64,000 nucleotides of DNA from NCBI RefSeq assembly GCF_001442535.1, contig NZ_CP013141.1, positions 3,809,987-3,873,986 of the forward strand. Direction: 5' to 3'. Numbering within the stretch: the stretch's first letter is position 1; every line of letters begins with the position of its first letter. This document shows positions 47,089 through 55,590 of the stretch, in pieces. Below the pieces are notes generated by a model. That model made no database searches and was not told the origin of the DNA. It saw only the letters and a program-made list of their open reading frames with translations. A program made the translations under genes and the position numbers. The stretch is from Lysobacter antibioticus (lineage in GTDB: Bacteria > Pseudomonadota > Gammaproteobacteria > Xanthomonadales > Xanthomonadaceae).

Positions 47089-47364
47089 TCAGTCTCCGCG
47101 CCGTTGCGTCAGCAAGGCGCCGAGCAGCGCATCGCCGGCGAGCCGCCGGTAGCGCCTGCGGCCGTCGGCCGCCACGGTTTCCTCGATCACGCCGCAGCGT
47201 TTCATCCAGTCCAGCGCCTCCTGCAATTCGTCCATGGCGACCTCGTGCTCGCTTCCGAACCACCAGCGATGGATGCCTTCGGCGGTATCGCACGCGTGCG
47301 GATTGGCTCGCATATAGCTGGCCAATGCCTTGACACATGCCGATACCGCGGAGCTTTCGTCCAT
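47089..47364 (-). CDS. Small eCIS leading protein of unknown function (91 aa)
   Basis: This 91-aa protein is the first gene of the block. It has a short helical N-terminus (ACVKALASYMRANPHACDT) and a WWFGSEHEVAMDELQEALDW segment. It ends with a basic helix, giving a winged-helix-like impression (EALDWMKRCGVIEE, then RRYRRL), but DNA binding is not proven. The ATG at 47364 has AGAGGG upstream and falls about 20 bp past the predicted sigma-54 start. An in-frame ATG at 47385 would begin at or before the predicted RNA start, so 47364 is preferred. Confidence 0.65.
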   Translation of the reverse strand: MDESSAVSACVKALASYMRANPHACDTAEGIHRWWFGSEHEVAMDELQEALDWMKRCGVIEETVAADGRRRYRRLAGDALLGALLTQRRGD

Positions 47365-47393
47365 CGCGATCGACCCTCTGCGCATCAGATCAA

Positions 47394-47409
47394 TGCAAGA
47401 GCGATGCCA
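47394..47409 (-). promoter_or_regulatory. Sigma-54 (-24/-12) promoter of the eCIS operon
   Basis: On the minus strand the element reads TGGCAT, five bases, TTGCA, matching the sigma-54 consensus with the essential GG and GC dinucleotides exactly ten bases apart. Transcription is expected to start near 47383, about 19 bp before the start codon at 47364. The enhancer-binding activator gene lies immediately upstream on the same strand. Confidence 0.75.
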
Positions 47410-47474
47410 ACCGCGATCGACGAGGCAAACGCTTGCGCAGCGGGCGTTGTCGATGCGGCATGGCGTGCGAGGGC

Positions 47475-47495
47475 GGATGTTTTGATCCGGGCGCG
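47475..47495 (-). promoter_or_regulatory. Candidate activator site 1 upstream of the eCIS operon
   Basis: A GGAT, GTTTTG, ATCC dyad followed by GGGCGCG lies about 92 bp upstream of the predicted sigma-54 start. A near-copy occurs at 47555-47574, 80 bp further upstream. Position and repetition fit upstream activating sequences of sigma-54 enhancer-binding proteins. Confidence 0.4.
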
Positions 47496-47554
47496 AACCC
47501 GACGGCCGTCACATTGCCGGCCGCAAACGCAGTGCTTTCAAGCCTGCGCAGCCA

Positions 47555-47574
47555 GGATGTTTTTGTCCGCGCGG
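47555..47574 (-). promoter_or_regulatory. Candidate activator site 2 upstream of the eCIS operon
   Basis: GGATGTTTTT, GTCC, GCGCGG is a direct-repeat copy of the site at 47475. It lies about 172 bp upstream of the predicted start. Eight of the first nine bases and the TCCG core agree. Confidence 0.35.
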
Positions 47575-47579
47575 TGCAT

Positions 47580-47609
47580 GGCTTTGTCCTGTGAGCGAAC
47601 GGACAAGCC
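47580..47609. promoter_or_regulatory. Dyad GGCTTTGTCC / GGACAAGCC
   Basis: An inverted repeat with one bulged T and an 11-base spacer lies between the activator gene stop and site 2. It may be a further activator site or the transcription terminator of the activator gene. It lacks a U-tract on the minus strand. Confidence 0.35.
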
Positions 47610-47719
47610 GATCGCATCGTCGGACGACGGATATTAGGGAGACCCGTTCGGTCGTACATGCAGGCACGACGATGCCGCGGGCACGGCGGTTACCGTCCCC
47701 GTCGTGGATAGCGCTGCGA

Positions 47720-49120
47720 TCAGGTGAGCTGCGACTCGAACGCGCGGAAGCGCTTGGGTTCGATGCGGTGCTTGCGCATCAGCTCGAAGAAGGCTCGGCG
47801 GTCCTTCTTGGCCGCCATGGCGGCGTGGGTGACGTTGCCGGCGTGCGCGGCGAGCAGGTGCTCGACATAGCCGCGCTCGAAATCTTCGACCACGCGTTGT
47901 TTGGCCGCCCGGAACGAATCGGCGGCCAGGTCGAACGAGCGTGGCAGGGGCAGGTCGGGCGAGGCCGGTTCGATCTCGATGTCTTCTGCCACCAGCACCT
48001 GACCGCTCGACAACAGCACCGCGCGCTCGATCACGTGCTTGAGCTCGCGCACGTTGCCGGGCCAATCGTGGCGCAGCAGCCGTTCGAGCGCGCCGTAGGC
48101 GAAGCTGGCCGGGGCGCGGCCGAACTCGCGGGCGAAGTGGGCGGCGAAGTGCCGCGCCAGGATCGGCACGTCCTCCGGCCGTTGCCGCAACGGCGGCAGG
48201 GTGATGTTGAGAACGTTGAGGCGGTAGTACAGGTCCTGGCGGAAGCCGCCGCTCTGCGCGAGCGTGCACAGATTGCAGTTGCTGGCGGCGATCACCCGCA
48301 GGTCGGCGTGATGGACGGTGTTGGAGCCGACCGGCCGGTACTCGCGTTCCTGCAGGAAGCGCAGCAGCTTCGCCTGCGCCGACAGCGGCAGGCAGTCGAC
48401 GTCGTCGAGGAACAGCGTGCCGCCCTCGGCTTCGCGCACCAAGCCCGGGCAGGCGCTATGCGCATGGGTATAGGCGCCTTTGACGTGGCCGAACAATTCG
48501 TTCTCGACCAGCTCGACCGGTATCGCGCCGCAGTTGACCGCGACCCAGGGGCGGTCGGCGCGCATCGACAGGTAATGGATGGCCTGTGCGCAGACCTCCT
48601 TGCCGGTGCCGGTCTCGCCGGTGATCAACACGCTGGCGTCGCAGCGGGCCAGGGTCGGCAGGCGCGCCGCGATTGCTGCGCAGGCCTTGCTGCCGTGGAC
48701 GAAGCCGCGAATCCGCGGTTCCTCCTCCGGCACAGGCTCGCTGCGGCAGGGGGCTGCCGCTGTATGCAGTGCACGATGCAGCCGCACGCGCCATTCCGAC
48801 ACGGATGCGGGCAGGGACACGAAGTCGGAGGCGCCGGCCAGGATCAGGGCATCGAGTTCGCTGTCGCCGGCATCGCGGGTCGCCACCACGATCGCCAATT
48901 GCGGGCGCTCGTGCCGTATCGCCGCGATCGACTCGGGAATCGTCGGCAGTCCATCGAGGCCTGGGACCAGGACGATGCCATCCGCGCTTTGGATCGCCGC
49001 CTGCAGATAACCCGATGGCGACAGCTCGACCGAGGCGCAGCACGATAACGCCGCGAGCACCTCGCGCACCTCTGCAGGCGCGCTTCCGAGCGGAACCACG
49101 GCCCATCGGGGGACTTCCAT
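47720..49120 (-). CDS. Sigma-54-dependent enhancer-binding activator with degenerate receiver
   Basis: This 466-aa NtrC-family activator probably drives the eCIS operon. Residues 1-125 resemble a CheY-type receiver, but the phospho-acceptor Asp is replaced (GIVLVPGLDG) and the Lys before the final turn is absent (DFVSLPAS), so it is likely not phosphorylated. The central AAA domain has Walker A GETGTGKE, a GAFTGA loop altered to GAYTHA, and Walker B GGTLFLDDVD. The C-terminus is a Fis-type HTH (GNVTHAAMAAKKDRRAFFEL). GGAGG precedes the ATG at 49120 by 7 bases, favoured over the longer frame from 49195. Confidence 0.88.
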   Translation of the reverse strand: MEVPRWAVVPLGSAPAEVREVLAALSCCASVELSPSGYLQAAIQSADGIVLVPGLDGLPTIPESIAAIRHERPQLAIVVATRDAGDSELDALILAGASDFVSLPASVSEWRVRLHRALHTAAAPCRSEPVPEEEPRIRGFVHGSKACAAIAARLPTLARCDASVLITGETGTGKEVCAQAIHYLSMRADRPWVAVNCGAIPVELVENELFGHVKGAYTHAHSACPGLVREAEGGTLFLDDVDCLPLSAQAKLLRFLQEREYRPVGSNTVHHADLRVIAASNCNLCTLAQSGGFRQDLYYRLNVLNITLPPLRQRPEDVPILARHFAAHFAREFGRAPASFAYGALERLLRHDWPGNVRELKHVIERAVLLSSGQVLVAEDIEIEPASPDLPLPRSFDLAADSFRAAKQRVVEDFERGYVEHLLAAHAGNVTHAAMAAKKDRRAFFELMRKHRIEPKRFRAFESQLT

Positions 49121-49431
49121 CGCACGCCTCCATGACCGGGACAGTCCGCCAGATACCCGCGCAACCGACCGCGGCGCGGCGCCGTGGGGCGCCAAGCCAA
49201 GCCGGAGGTTTTTCGAGTTGCTGCAGGACGATCAACGCGGCGCCATCCCCGTGCCGGTCACGGTCGGGGTGTTCGTTTACGTAACATCGGCGGGAATCCG
49301 ACCGGCGGTAGCGCCTCACACCGAGCCAGGAGAGGATCCCGGGCCCACTGACGCAAAGGCGAAATTATCGCTTCAAGGTATTGATAACGATTGAATAATT
49401 GGCCGAGCTCGTTACCGAGTTCCGTACTCGA
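49121..49431. other. 311-bp intergenic region upstream of the sigma-54 activator gene
   Basis: This stretch holds no gene that I can support. Around 49360-49405 it is AT-rich for this genome (repeated ATTGAATAATT- and GATAACGATT-like text), so it probably contains the promoter for the activator gene at 49120. A weak CGAGT/ACTCG stem near 49415-49430 follows the RegA stop and could be a poor terminator. No sigma-54 element was found here. Confidence 0.5.
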
Positions 49432-50010
49432 CTACTTCACCCGATGCTTCCCCAGCTTCCGGGCCAGCGTCCTTCTATGCATCCCCAGCCGCCTGGCGGT
49501 CTCGGAGATGTTGAAGTCGGTTTCGGCGAGCATCTCGTGGATGCGCTCCCACTCCAGGGTCTTGATCGAGGTCTGGCGTTCGGTCAGCTCGACCGTGGCG
49601 TCGCCGCCGGCGCGGCCGAAGGCGGCTTCGATGTCGTCGGTGTTGGAGGGTTTGGCCAGGTAGTGGCAGGCGCCGAGTTTGATCGCTTCGACCGCGGTGG
49701 CGATGCTGGCATAGCCGGTCAGGACCACGATCAGCATGTCGGGGTCGTGGGCGTGCAGGGCCTGCACGCAGGCCAGGCCGGAGTCGCCGCCGGCCAGTTT
49801 GAGGTCGACCACCGCAAAGCCGGGCGAGTGTTCGCGCAGCAGGGCGTCGACTTCGCCGAGGTCGGTCGCATTGCGCACGAGGTAGCCGCGGCGCTCGAAC
49901 GAGCGGGTCAGGGTGCGGGCGAAGGCCGCATCGTCTTCGACGATCAGCAGTTCGCGGGGCGCAGGCTCTTGGGCCGGGCCGAGACCTTGAGCGGTGGGAT
50001 CAGGGCTCAT
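49432..50010 (-). CDS. regA: RegA/PrrA/RoxR-type redox response regulator
   Basis: This 192-aa response regulator has an N-terminal receiver (LLIVEDDAAFARTL, phospho-Asp in AVVDLKL, LTGYASIATAVEAIKLGA, and the conserved Lys in YLAKP) and a Fis-type C-terminal HTH (NISETARRLGMHRRTLARKL). This is the layout of RegA/PrrA/ActR/RoxR, which control respiratory and redox genes. It overlaps the kinase gene by 11 bp and ends just upstream of the eCIS activator gene. The symbol denotes family; the target genes here are not known. Confidence 0.88.
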   Translation of the reverse strand: MSPDPTAQGLGPAQEPAPRELLIVEDDAAFARTLTRSFERRGYLVRNATDLGEVDALLREHSPGFAVVDLKLAGGDSGLACVQALHAHDPDMLIVVLTGYASIATAVEAIKLGACHYLAKPSNTDDIEAAFGRAGGDATVELTERQTSIKTLEWERIHEMLAETDFNISETARRLGMHRRTLARKLGKHRVK

Positions 50011-51334
50011 CGGCGGCCTCGACCAGGGTCAGCGCCGACAGCGGCAGGGTCATCGCGACGACGGCGCCGCGCGGGCTGCGGTTGTGCGCGGTGATGCGGC
50101 CGCCGAGGGTGCGGGCGACGTTGAGGGCCAGGAACAGGCCCAGGCCGCCGCCGGGGCGGCCCTTGCTCGACTGATAGGGCTTGCCGAAGTGCGAGAGTAT
50201 GGCCGGGGCGAAGCCGGGGCCGATGTCGCTGACCTTCAGCACCAGGCGGTCGTCGTCGCGCGAGGCTTCCAGGCCGATCCAGTCGGGCGAGGCTTCCAGG
50301 GCGTTGTCGAGCACGTTGCAGATCATCTGCTTGAGGCCCGAGTCGGAGACGATCGGCAGATCTTCGCCGAAAGCGTTGGCGTAATCGAATCCGCGCACCG
50401 GGCGGGTTGTCCGCCACTCGTCGACCAACTCGTCGAGGAATGCGCCGACCGTGGTTTCGGCCGGGGCTTCGCCGCGGGTTTCGCCGGCCGAGAGCAGGAT
50501 GCCGGTGACGATGGTCTTGCAGCGATGCAGCTGGGTCTGCATCTCGTCGAGCTCCTGCAGCAGCTCGGGTTGTTCGGTGAACGGCGGCATGCGCCGCCAG
50601 TCGCCGAGGATCACCGAGAGCGTTGCCAGCGGCGTGCCGAGTTCGTGCGCGGCGCCCGAAGCCAGCAGGCCCATGCGCACGATGTGTTCTTCCTCGGCCG
50701 CGCGTTGGCGCAGGTCGGCCAGGCGCGCGTCGCGGGCGCGCAGGATGCGGCCGATGCGGGTGATGAACACCACCAGCAAGGTCGCGTTGAGGATGAAGCA
50801 CAGCAGCATGCCCTGGACGTAGGGGTCGGCGAGGCCGCGGGTCGGGTCGGCCGGAATCACCACCGGTCCTGCGAACATGGTCAGGGCGATGAAGCAGGCG
50901 CTGGTCGCGAACACCACCGCCCAACTCGCCCACGAGCGCAGCAATACCGCGGCCAGCGCGACTTGCAGCAGGTACAGGAATACGAAGGGATTGGCGGCGC
51001 CGCCGCTGAGATACAGCTGCGCGGTCAGGGTGACCACGTCGACCAGCAAGGCCAGGAACAGGGCGCCGTTGGTGACTTTCTCGCGGTGGCGCCAGCGCAG
51101 CAGGCTGACCAGGTTGAACGCGGCCAGGCAGGCCAGCACGATCGCCATCGGCGCCAGCGGCAGGGCGATGCCGAAGGCGAAGTGGACGAAGACGATGGTC
51201 GCGACCTGGCCGATCACCGCGATCCAGCGCAACTGGATCAGCTGGTGCATGTTCTTGACCCCGGCGCTGTCGCGCGAGGCGCTCGAGGCGGGCGCTTCGG
51301 CGTCGAGCGTGCGCGGTAGCGGCAAATCCTGCAT
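50000..51334 (-). CDS. regB: RegB/PrrB/RoxS-type redox sensor histidine kinase
   Basis: This 444-aa membrane kinase has about six transmembrane segments in residues 30-195 and the redox/quinone-binding motif GGAANPFVF in the loop near residue 112. The H-box is HELGTPLATLSVIL near residue 235 and the ATPase domain contains GPGFAPAIL and GGGLGLFLAL. This is the conserved partner of RegA. Its position next to a quinol oxidase operon and SURF1 gene fits a role in sensing respiratory state. Confidence 0.9.
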   Translation of the reverse strand: MQDLPLPRTLDAEAPASSASRDSAGVKNMHQLIQLRWIAVIGQVATIVFVHFAFGIALPLAPMAIVLACLAAFNLVSLLRWRHREKVTNGALFLALLVDVVTLTAQLYLSGGAANPFVFLYLLQVALAAVLLRSWASWAVVFATSACFIALTMFAGPVVIPADPTRGLADPYVQGMLLCFILNATLLVVFITRIGRILRARDARLADLRQRAAEEEHIVRMGLLASGAAHELGTPLATLSVILGDWRRMPPFTEQPELLQELDEMQTQLHRCKTIVTGILLSAGETRGEAPAETTVGAFLDELVDEWRTTRPVRGFDYANAFGEDLPIVSDSGLKQMICNVLDNALEASPDWIGLEASRDDDRLVLKVSDIGPGFAPAILSHFGKPYQSSKGRPGGGLGLFLALNVARTLGGRITAHNRSPRGAVVAMTLPLSALTLVEAADEP

Positions 51335-51343
51335 CGGCGGCCC

Positions 51344-52126
51344 TCAGCGAATGTCGTCGAGCGACGCGGTGGCGCGGCGGCGCCGGCGTTCTTCCAGCGC
51401 CACCCGCCATGCGGCGGCGGCGACCATCAGGGCCAGCCCGAACCAGGTCAGCGCATAGACCAGATGGTTGTTGGGAAACTTTATCACCGTCAGTCCGCCG
51501 ACCGGCCAGGCCGGCTCGGCGTTGGCTGCGACCGGGCTATCGTCGCGGCGGTCGGCGTCGACGAAGTAGGGCGCGACGCGCTGCAGGCCGCGGGCGGCGG
51601 CGATGGCGGCCACGTCGCGCGAGTACCAGCGGTCTTGTTGTGGTGCGTTCTTGCGCAGGAAGCCGCCGCCGGGCTCGCTCAGGCGCAGCAGGCCGGTGAC
51701 CTGGGTGTCGGACAACGAATCGGCTGCGGCGACGGCTTCGCGCTTGCCCGGGACGAAGCCGCGGTTGACCAGCACGATGGGGCCGTCGCCGGTCTGGAAC
51801 GGGCTCAGCAGCCAGAAGCCGGGGCCGATCGCGGTCACGGCCTGGACCAGGCTGTCTTTTCCGCGCAGGTAATGGCCGTCGAGCCGCACGTGGCGGTACT
51901 CGTCGCGGGCGGCGCTCACCCGGGCCCAATCGGCCGGCCCGGGCGCGGCGCCCGGCGGCGCATGCACGCGGGCTTCGACGCGCTGGATCAGGTCGAGCTT
52001 CCAAGCGCGGCGCTGCACCTGCCAGCTGCCGAGGGCGATCAGGCCGAGGAAGGCGGCGAGGAAGACCGACGACAGGACCGCCAGGGCGAAACGGCTGCGC
52101 GGGCGCTTGGCGGTGTTCGCGGTCAT
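51344..52126 (-). CDS. SURF1-family oxidase assembly protein
   Basis: This 260-aa inner-membrane protein of the SURF1 family has two terminal transmembrane helices (FALAVLSSVFLAAFLGLIAL and LVYALTWFGLALMVAAAAW) flanking a periplasmic domain. Typical segments are LGSWQVQRRAWKLDLI, the G-x-G-W-L-like GPGFWLLSPF, and VLVNRGFVPG. SURF1 helps insert heme and cofactors into heme-copper oxidases. In xanthomonads it follows cyoABCD, as here. The start at 52126 has GAGG at a good distance; 52147 is less likely. Confidence 0.88.
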   Translation of the reverse strand: MTANTAKRPRSRFALAVLSSVFLAAFLGLIALGSWQVQRRAWKLDLIQRVEARVHAPPGAAPGPADWARVSAARDEYRHVRLDGHYLRGKDSLVQAVTAIGPGFWLLSPFQTGDGPIVLVNRGFVPGKREAVAAADSLSDTQVTGLLRLSEPGGGFLRKNAPQQDRWYSRDVAAIAAARGLQRVAPYFVDADRRDDSPVAANAEPAWPVGGLTVIKFPNNHLVYALTWFGLALMVAAAAWRVALEERRRRRATASLDDIR

Positions 52127-52218
52127 GGTCGTGGCCTCTTCATGCATCGCCGGTAGGGCGCTCGGTGCTGCTGGATCTCAAGCTCGCGCAATTGCTCACG
52201 CTACTCCTGATCCGTCAT

Positions 52219-52234
52219 CCCCGCGAAGGCGGGG
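52219..52234. repeat. Extragenic hairpin CCCCGC-GAAG-GCGGGG
   Basis: A 6-bp stem with a GAAG loop lies between SURF1 and cyoD. It resembles the short GC-hairpin repeats (TCATCCCCGCGAAGGCGGGG type) widespread in gammaproteobacterial genomes. Confidence 0.5.
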
Positions 52235-52345
52235 GTGAGTGGAGGCGCTGGCGAGCCCTGGCTCGCGCATCCATGAACGCCAGGGCGCTATGCGTCCTGG
52301 CCGGGATGAAGAGACTTCAGGCGTTCTCGCACGAAAATCCGTTGG

Positions 52346-52365
52346 GTTCCCGTCTTCGCGGGAAC
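52346..52365. repeat. Extragenic hairpin GTTCCCG-TCTTCG-CGGGAAC
   Basis: A 7-bp perfect stem lies about 115 bp from the GCGGGG hairpin. The flanks ATCCGTTGGG and GACGGGTGAT make it the probable inverted partner of the first hairpin, so the pair resembles a REP doublet. Confidence 0.45.
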
Positions 52366-52390
52366 GACGGGTGATGGTTACGCTGTTCCC

Positions 52391-52488
52391 GATTCCCGAT
52401 TCCCGATTCCCGATTCCCGATTCCCGATTCCCGATTCCCGAATCCCGAATCCCGAATACCGAATACCGAATCCCGAATCCCGAATCCC
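52391..52488. repeat. 14-unit 7-bp tandem array between SURF1 and cyoD
   Basis: Seven perfect GATTCCC units (52391-52439) are followed by seven GAATCCC-type units, two of which carry an A for C (52440-52488). The next partial copy runs into the cyoD stop codon at 52492. The array fills much of the 365-bp gap whose other content is the two hairpins above. Confidence 0.85.
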
Positions 52489-52491
52489 GAA

Positions 52492-52887
52492 TCAAGGCAT
52501 GTTGCGCATGTCGTGCGGGGCCATCGGCATCATGTTGACGTTGAGGTGGTGCATGACCCACAAGGAACCGGCCAGCAGAATCACCACCAGCACCAGGGTG
52601 AAGATCAGCGCGAGCATGTTCCAGCCGCCCTCCGACTTCGTGTTCATGTGCAGGAAATACACCATGTGCACGACGATCTGGACCACGGCGAAGGCCAGCA
52701 CCACGAACGCGGCGGTGCCGGAGTTCGGGATCACCTTGGCCATGATCAGCCAGAACGGAATCGCGGTCAGCACCACCGACAGCAGGAAGCCGATGGTGTA
52801 GCTGCCGACGCTGCCATGGGCGCCGTCGTCGTGGTCGTCATGGCCGTGGCCATGATCGTGTGCGGCGTGCGTGGTGGGCTCGGTCAC
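52492..52887 (-). CDS. cyoD: Cytochrome bo3 quinol oxidase subunit IV
   Basis: This 131-aa small subunit of the bo-type quinol oxidase has three transmembrane helices ([59 protein letters not shown]). The N-terminal His/Asp-rich tail is unusual but common in this family. Translation starts at GTG 52887, which overlaps the cyoC stop (GTGA) and has GGGAG upstream. Confidence 0.92.
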   Translation of the reverse strand: MTEPTTHAAHDHGHGHDDHDDGAHGSVGSYTIGFLLSVVLTAIPFWLIMAKVIPNSGTAAFVVLAFAVVQIVVHMVYFLHMNTKSEGGWNMLALIFTLVLVVILLAGSLWVMHHLNVNMMPMAPHDMRNMP

Positions 52888-53519
52888 GGCAGCACTCCCA
52901 TCAGGTAAACGAAGGTGAAGACGCCGATCCAGACGACGTCGAGGAAATGCCAGAACATCGACAGGCACAGCAGGCGGCGGCGGTTCTCGGCGGTCAGGCC
53001 ATGCTTGCCGACCTGCACCATCAGGGTCGCCAGCCAGACGATACCGAAGGTGACGTGCAGGCCGTGAGTGCCGACCAGGGCGAAGAACGACGACAGGAAC
53101 GCGCTGCGCTGCGGGCCGGCGCCTTCATGGATCAGGTGGGCGAACTCGTACAGTTCCAGGCCGATGAAGGCCAGGCCGAACAGGCCGGTGATAGCCAGCC
53201 AGCCCTGCACCGCGGCGATCTTGCGCTTCTGCATCGCGATCATCGCGAAGCCGTAGGTGATCGACGACAGCAACAGCATAGAGGTGTTGATCGCGACCAG
53301 TTGCAGGTCGAACAGGTCGGCGCCGGACGGGCCGGCGGCGTAGCTGCGTCCCAGCACGCCGTAGACCGCGAACAGGCAGGCGAACACCAGGCAGTCGCTC
53401 ATCAGATAGAGCCAGAACCCGAGCAGGGTGCCGTTCTGCGGATGGTGCTTGCCCTTGAGGTCGAAGAAGACCGGGCGCCCGTCGGGCGTGTGGGTGGCGA
53501 TGGCGTGTGCGTCAGACAT
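52884..53519 (-). CDS. cyoC: Cytochrome bo3 quinol oxidase subunit III
   Basis: This 211-aa, five-helix subunit of the heme-copper quinol oxidase has the motifs [30 protein letters not shown] and [11 protein letters not shown], typical of subunit III. The gene overlaps cyoB by 8 bp and cyoD by 4 bp. Confidence 0.93.
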   Translation of the reverse strand: MSDAHAIATHTPDGRPVFFDLKGKHHPQNGTLLGFWLYLMSDCLVFACLFAVYGVLGRSYAAGPSGADLFDLQLVAINTSMLLLSSITYGFAMIAMQKRKIAAVQGWLAITGLFGLAFIGLELYEFAHLIHEGAGPQRSAFLSSFFALVGTHGLHVTFGIVWLATLMVQVGKHGLTAENRRRLLCLSMFWHFLDVVWIGVFTFVYLMGVLP

Positions 53520-55518
53520 GGGCGGCGGCCAGTTGTTGCGTGCGCTTGGCTTCGGTGGCGGTGACTTGCTCGGCCGGGATGTAGTAGTCGCGCTTGTAGT
53601 TGAAGGTGTGGACGATGGCGGCGATCAGCATTGCGGCGAAGGAGACGCCGGCGACCAGCCACATCTGCCAGATCAGGGCGAACGCGCACAAGGTGCTGAG
53701 GCCGGCGATGACCACGCCCGCGGCGGTGTTCTTGGGCATGTGGATGGCCAGGAAGCCCGAGGTCGGACGCTGGTACCCGCGCTGCTTCATGTCGTGCCAG
53801 GCGTCGTTGTCGTGCACCACCGGGGTGAAGGCGAAGTTGTAGTCCGGCGGCGGCGAGGAGGTCGACCACTCCAGGGTGCGGCCCTGCCACGGGTCGCCGG
53901 TCTCGTCGCGCAGCTCGTGGCGGCGGCGGATGCTGACCGCGAACTGGATCAACATGCAGGCGATGCCGATGGCGATCAGCACCGCGCCGAAGGCGGCGAT
54001 GACGAACCAGATCTGCAGCGATTGGTCCTCGAAGTGGCTCATGCGCCGGGTCACGCCCATCAGGCCGAGCACGTACAGCGGCATGAAGGCGAAGAAGAAG
54101 CCGGTGATCCAGAACCAGAACGAGCACTTGCCCCAGAACGGGTCGAGCTTGAAGCCGAAGGCCTTGGGCCACCAGAAGTTGATGCCGGCGAACAGGCCGA
54201 ACAGCACGCCGCCGATGATCACGTTATGGAAGTGGGCGATCAGGAACAGGCTGTTGTGCAGGACGAAGTCGGCCGGCGGCACCGCCAGCAACACGCCGGT
54301 CATGCCGCCGATGGTGAAGGTGACCATGAAACCGATCGTCCACAGCATCGGCACCTCGAAACGGATGCGGCCGCGGTACATGGTGAACAGCCAGTTGAAG
54401 ATCTTCGCGCCCGTCGGGATCGAGATGATCATCGTGGTGATGCCGAAGAACGAGTTGACGCTGGCGCCAGAGCCCATGGTGAAGAAGTGGTGCAGCCACA
54501 CCAGGTAGGACAGGATGGTGATGACCACCGTCGCATAGACCATCGAGGCGTAGCCGAACAGCCGCTTGCCGCTGTAGGTCGAGACGATCTCGGAGAAGAT
54601 GCCGAAGCACGGCAGGATCAGGATGTAGACCTCCGGGTGGCCCCAGATCCAGATCAGGTTCACGTACATCATGGGGTTGCCGCCCAGATCGTTCGTGAAG
54701 AAGTTGGTGCCGGCGTAGCGATCGAGCGAGAGCAGCAACAGCACCGCGGTCAGCACCGGGAACGCCGCCACGATCAGCACGTTGGTGCACAGCGAGGTCC
54801 AGGTGAACACCGGCATCTTCATCATGCTCATGCCCGGCGCGCGCATCTTGACGATGGTCGCGATCAGGTTGATGCCCGATAGCAAGGTGCCGACGCCCGC
54901 TATCTGCAGCGCCCATATGTAGTAGTCGACGCCGACCCCGGGGCTGTAGGCGATGCCCGACAGCGGCGGATACGCCAGCCAGCCGGTCTTGGCGAACTCG
55001 CCGACGAACAGCGAGACCATCACCAGGGCCGCGCCGCAGGCGGTCATCCAGAAGCTGAAGTTGTTGAGGAACGGAAACGCGACGTCGCGCGCGCCGATCT
55101 GCAGCGGCACCACGTAGTTCATGAAGCCGGTGACCAGCGGCATGGCCACGAAGAAGATCATGATCACGCCGTGAGCGGTGAAGACCTGGTCGTAGTGCTC
55201 GGGCGGCAGATAGCCGACGTTGTCGCCGAACGCCATCGCCTGCTGCAGGCGCATCATGATCGCGTCGGCGAAGCCGCGCATCAGCATGATCAGGCCCAGC
55301 ACGATGTACATGATGCCGATCTTCTTGTGATCGATGCTGGTGAACCACTCGTTCCAGAGATAGCCCCAGAGCTTGTAGCGGGTGATCGCGGCGACCACGG
55401 CGAGGCCGCCCAGCACGACCATGGCGAAGGTCGCGATCAGGATCGGTTCGTGCAGCGGGATCGAGTCCCAGGTGAGCCGGCCGAAGATCAGCGTGGCGAG
55501 GTTGGATTGGTCAGACAT
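53512..55518 (-). CDS. cyoB: Cytochrome bo3 quinol oxidase subunit I
   Basis: This 668-aa catalytic subunit reduces O2 to water and pumps protons. Heme and CuB ligands are seen in [26 protein letters not shown] (His-Tyr crosslink motif), [10 protein letters not shown] and [10 protein letters not shown]. About 15 hydrophobic segments are present. GGAG precedes the ATG at 55518. The downstream cyoE gene (heme O synthase) is not in this operon. Confidence 0.95.
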   Translation of the reverse strand: MSDQSNLATLIFGRLTWDSIPLHEPILIATFAMVVLGGLAVVAAITRYKLWGYLWNEWFTSIDHKKIGIMYIVLGLIMLMRGFADAIMMRLQQAMAFGDNVGYLPPEHYDQVFTAHGVIMIFFVAMPLVTGFMNYVVPLQIGARDVAFPFLNNFSFWMTACGAALVMVSLFVGEFAKTGWLAYPPLSGIAYSPGVGVDYYIWALQIAGVGTLLSGINLIATIVKMRAPGMSMMKMPVFTWTSLCTNVLIVAAFPVLTAVLLLLSLDRYAGTNFFTNDLGGNPMMYVNLIWIWGHPEVYILILPCFGIFSEIVSTYSGKRLFGYASMVYATVVITILSYLVWLHHFFTMGSGASVNSFFGITTMIISIPTGAKIFNWLFTMYRGRIRFEVPMLWTIGFMVTFTIGGMTGVLLAVPPADFVLHNSLFLIAHFHNVIIGGVLFGLFAGINFWWPKAFGFKLDPFWGKCSFWFWITGFFFAFMPLYVLGLMGVTRRMSHFEDQSLQIWFVIAAFGAVLIAIGIACMLIQFAVSIRRRHELRDETGDPWQGRTLEWSTSSPPPDYNFAFTPVVHDNDAWHDMKQRGYQRPTSGFLAIHMPKNTAAGVVIAGLSTLCAFALIWQMWLVAGVSFAAMLIAAIVHTFNYKRDYYIPAEQVTATEAKRTQQLAAAHV

Positions 55519-55590
55519 CTCGACTCCAGAAGTCCGCGGGCGGACTCGGCGCGCGTTCGGCGCGCCCGGTGAATGCGTTTACGAAACAGG

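Noticed and set aside
52391..52488. CRISPR-like array
   Set aside because: Units are 7 bp with no spacers and no cas genes nearby.
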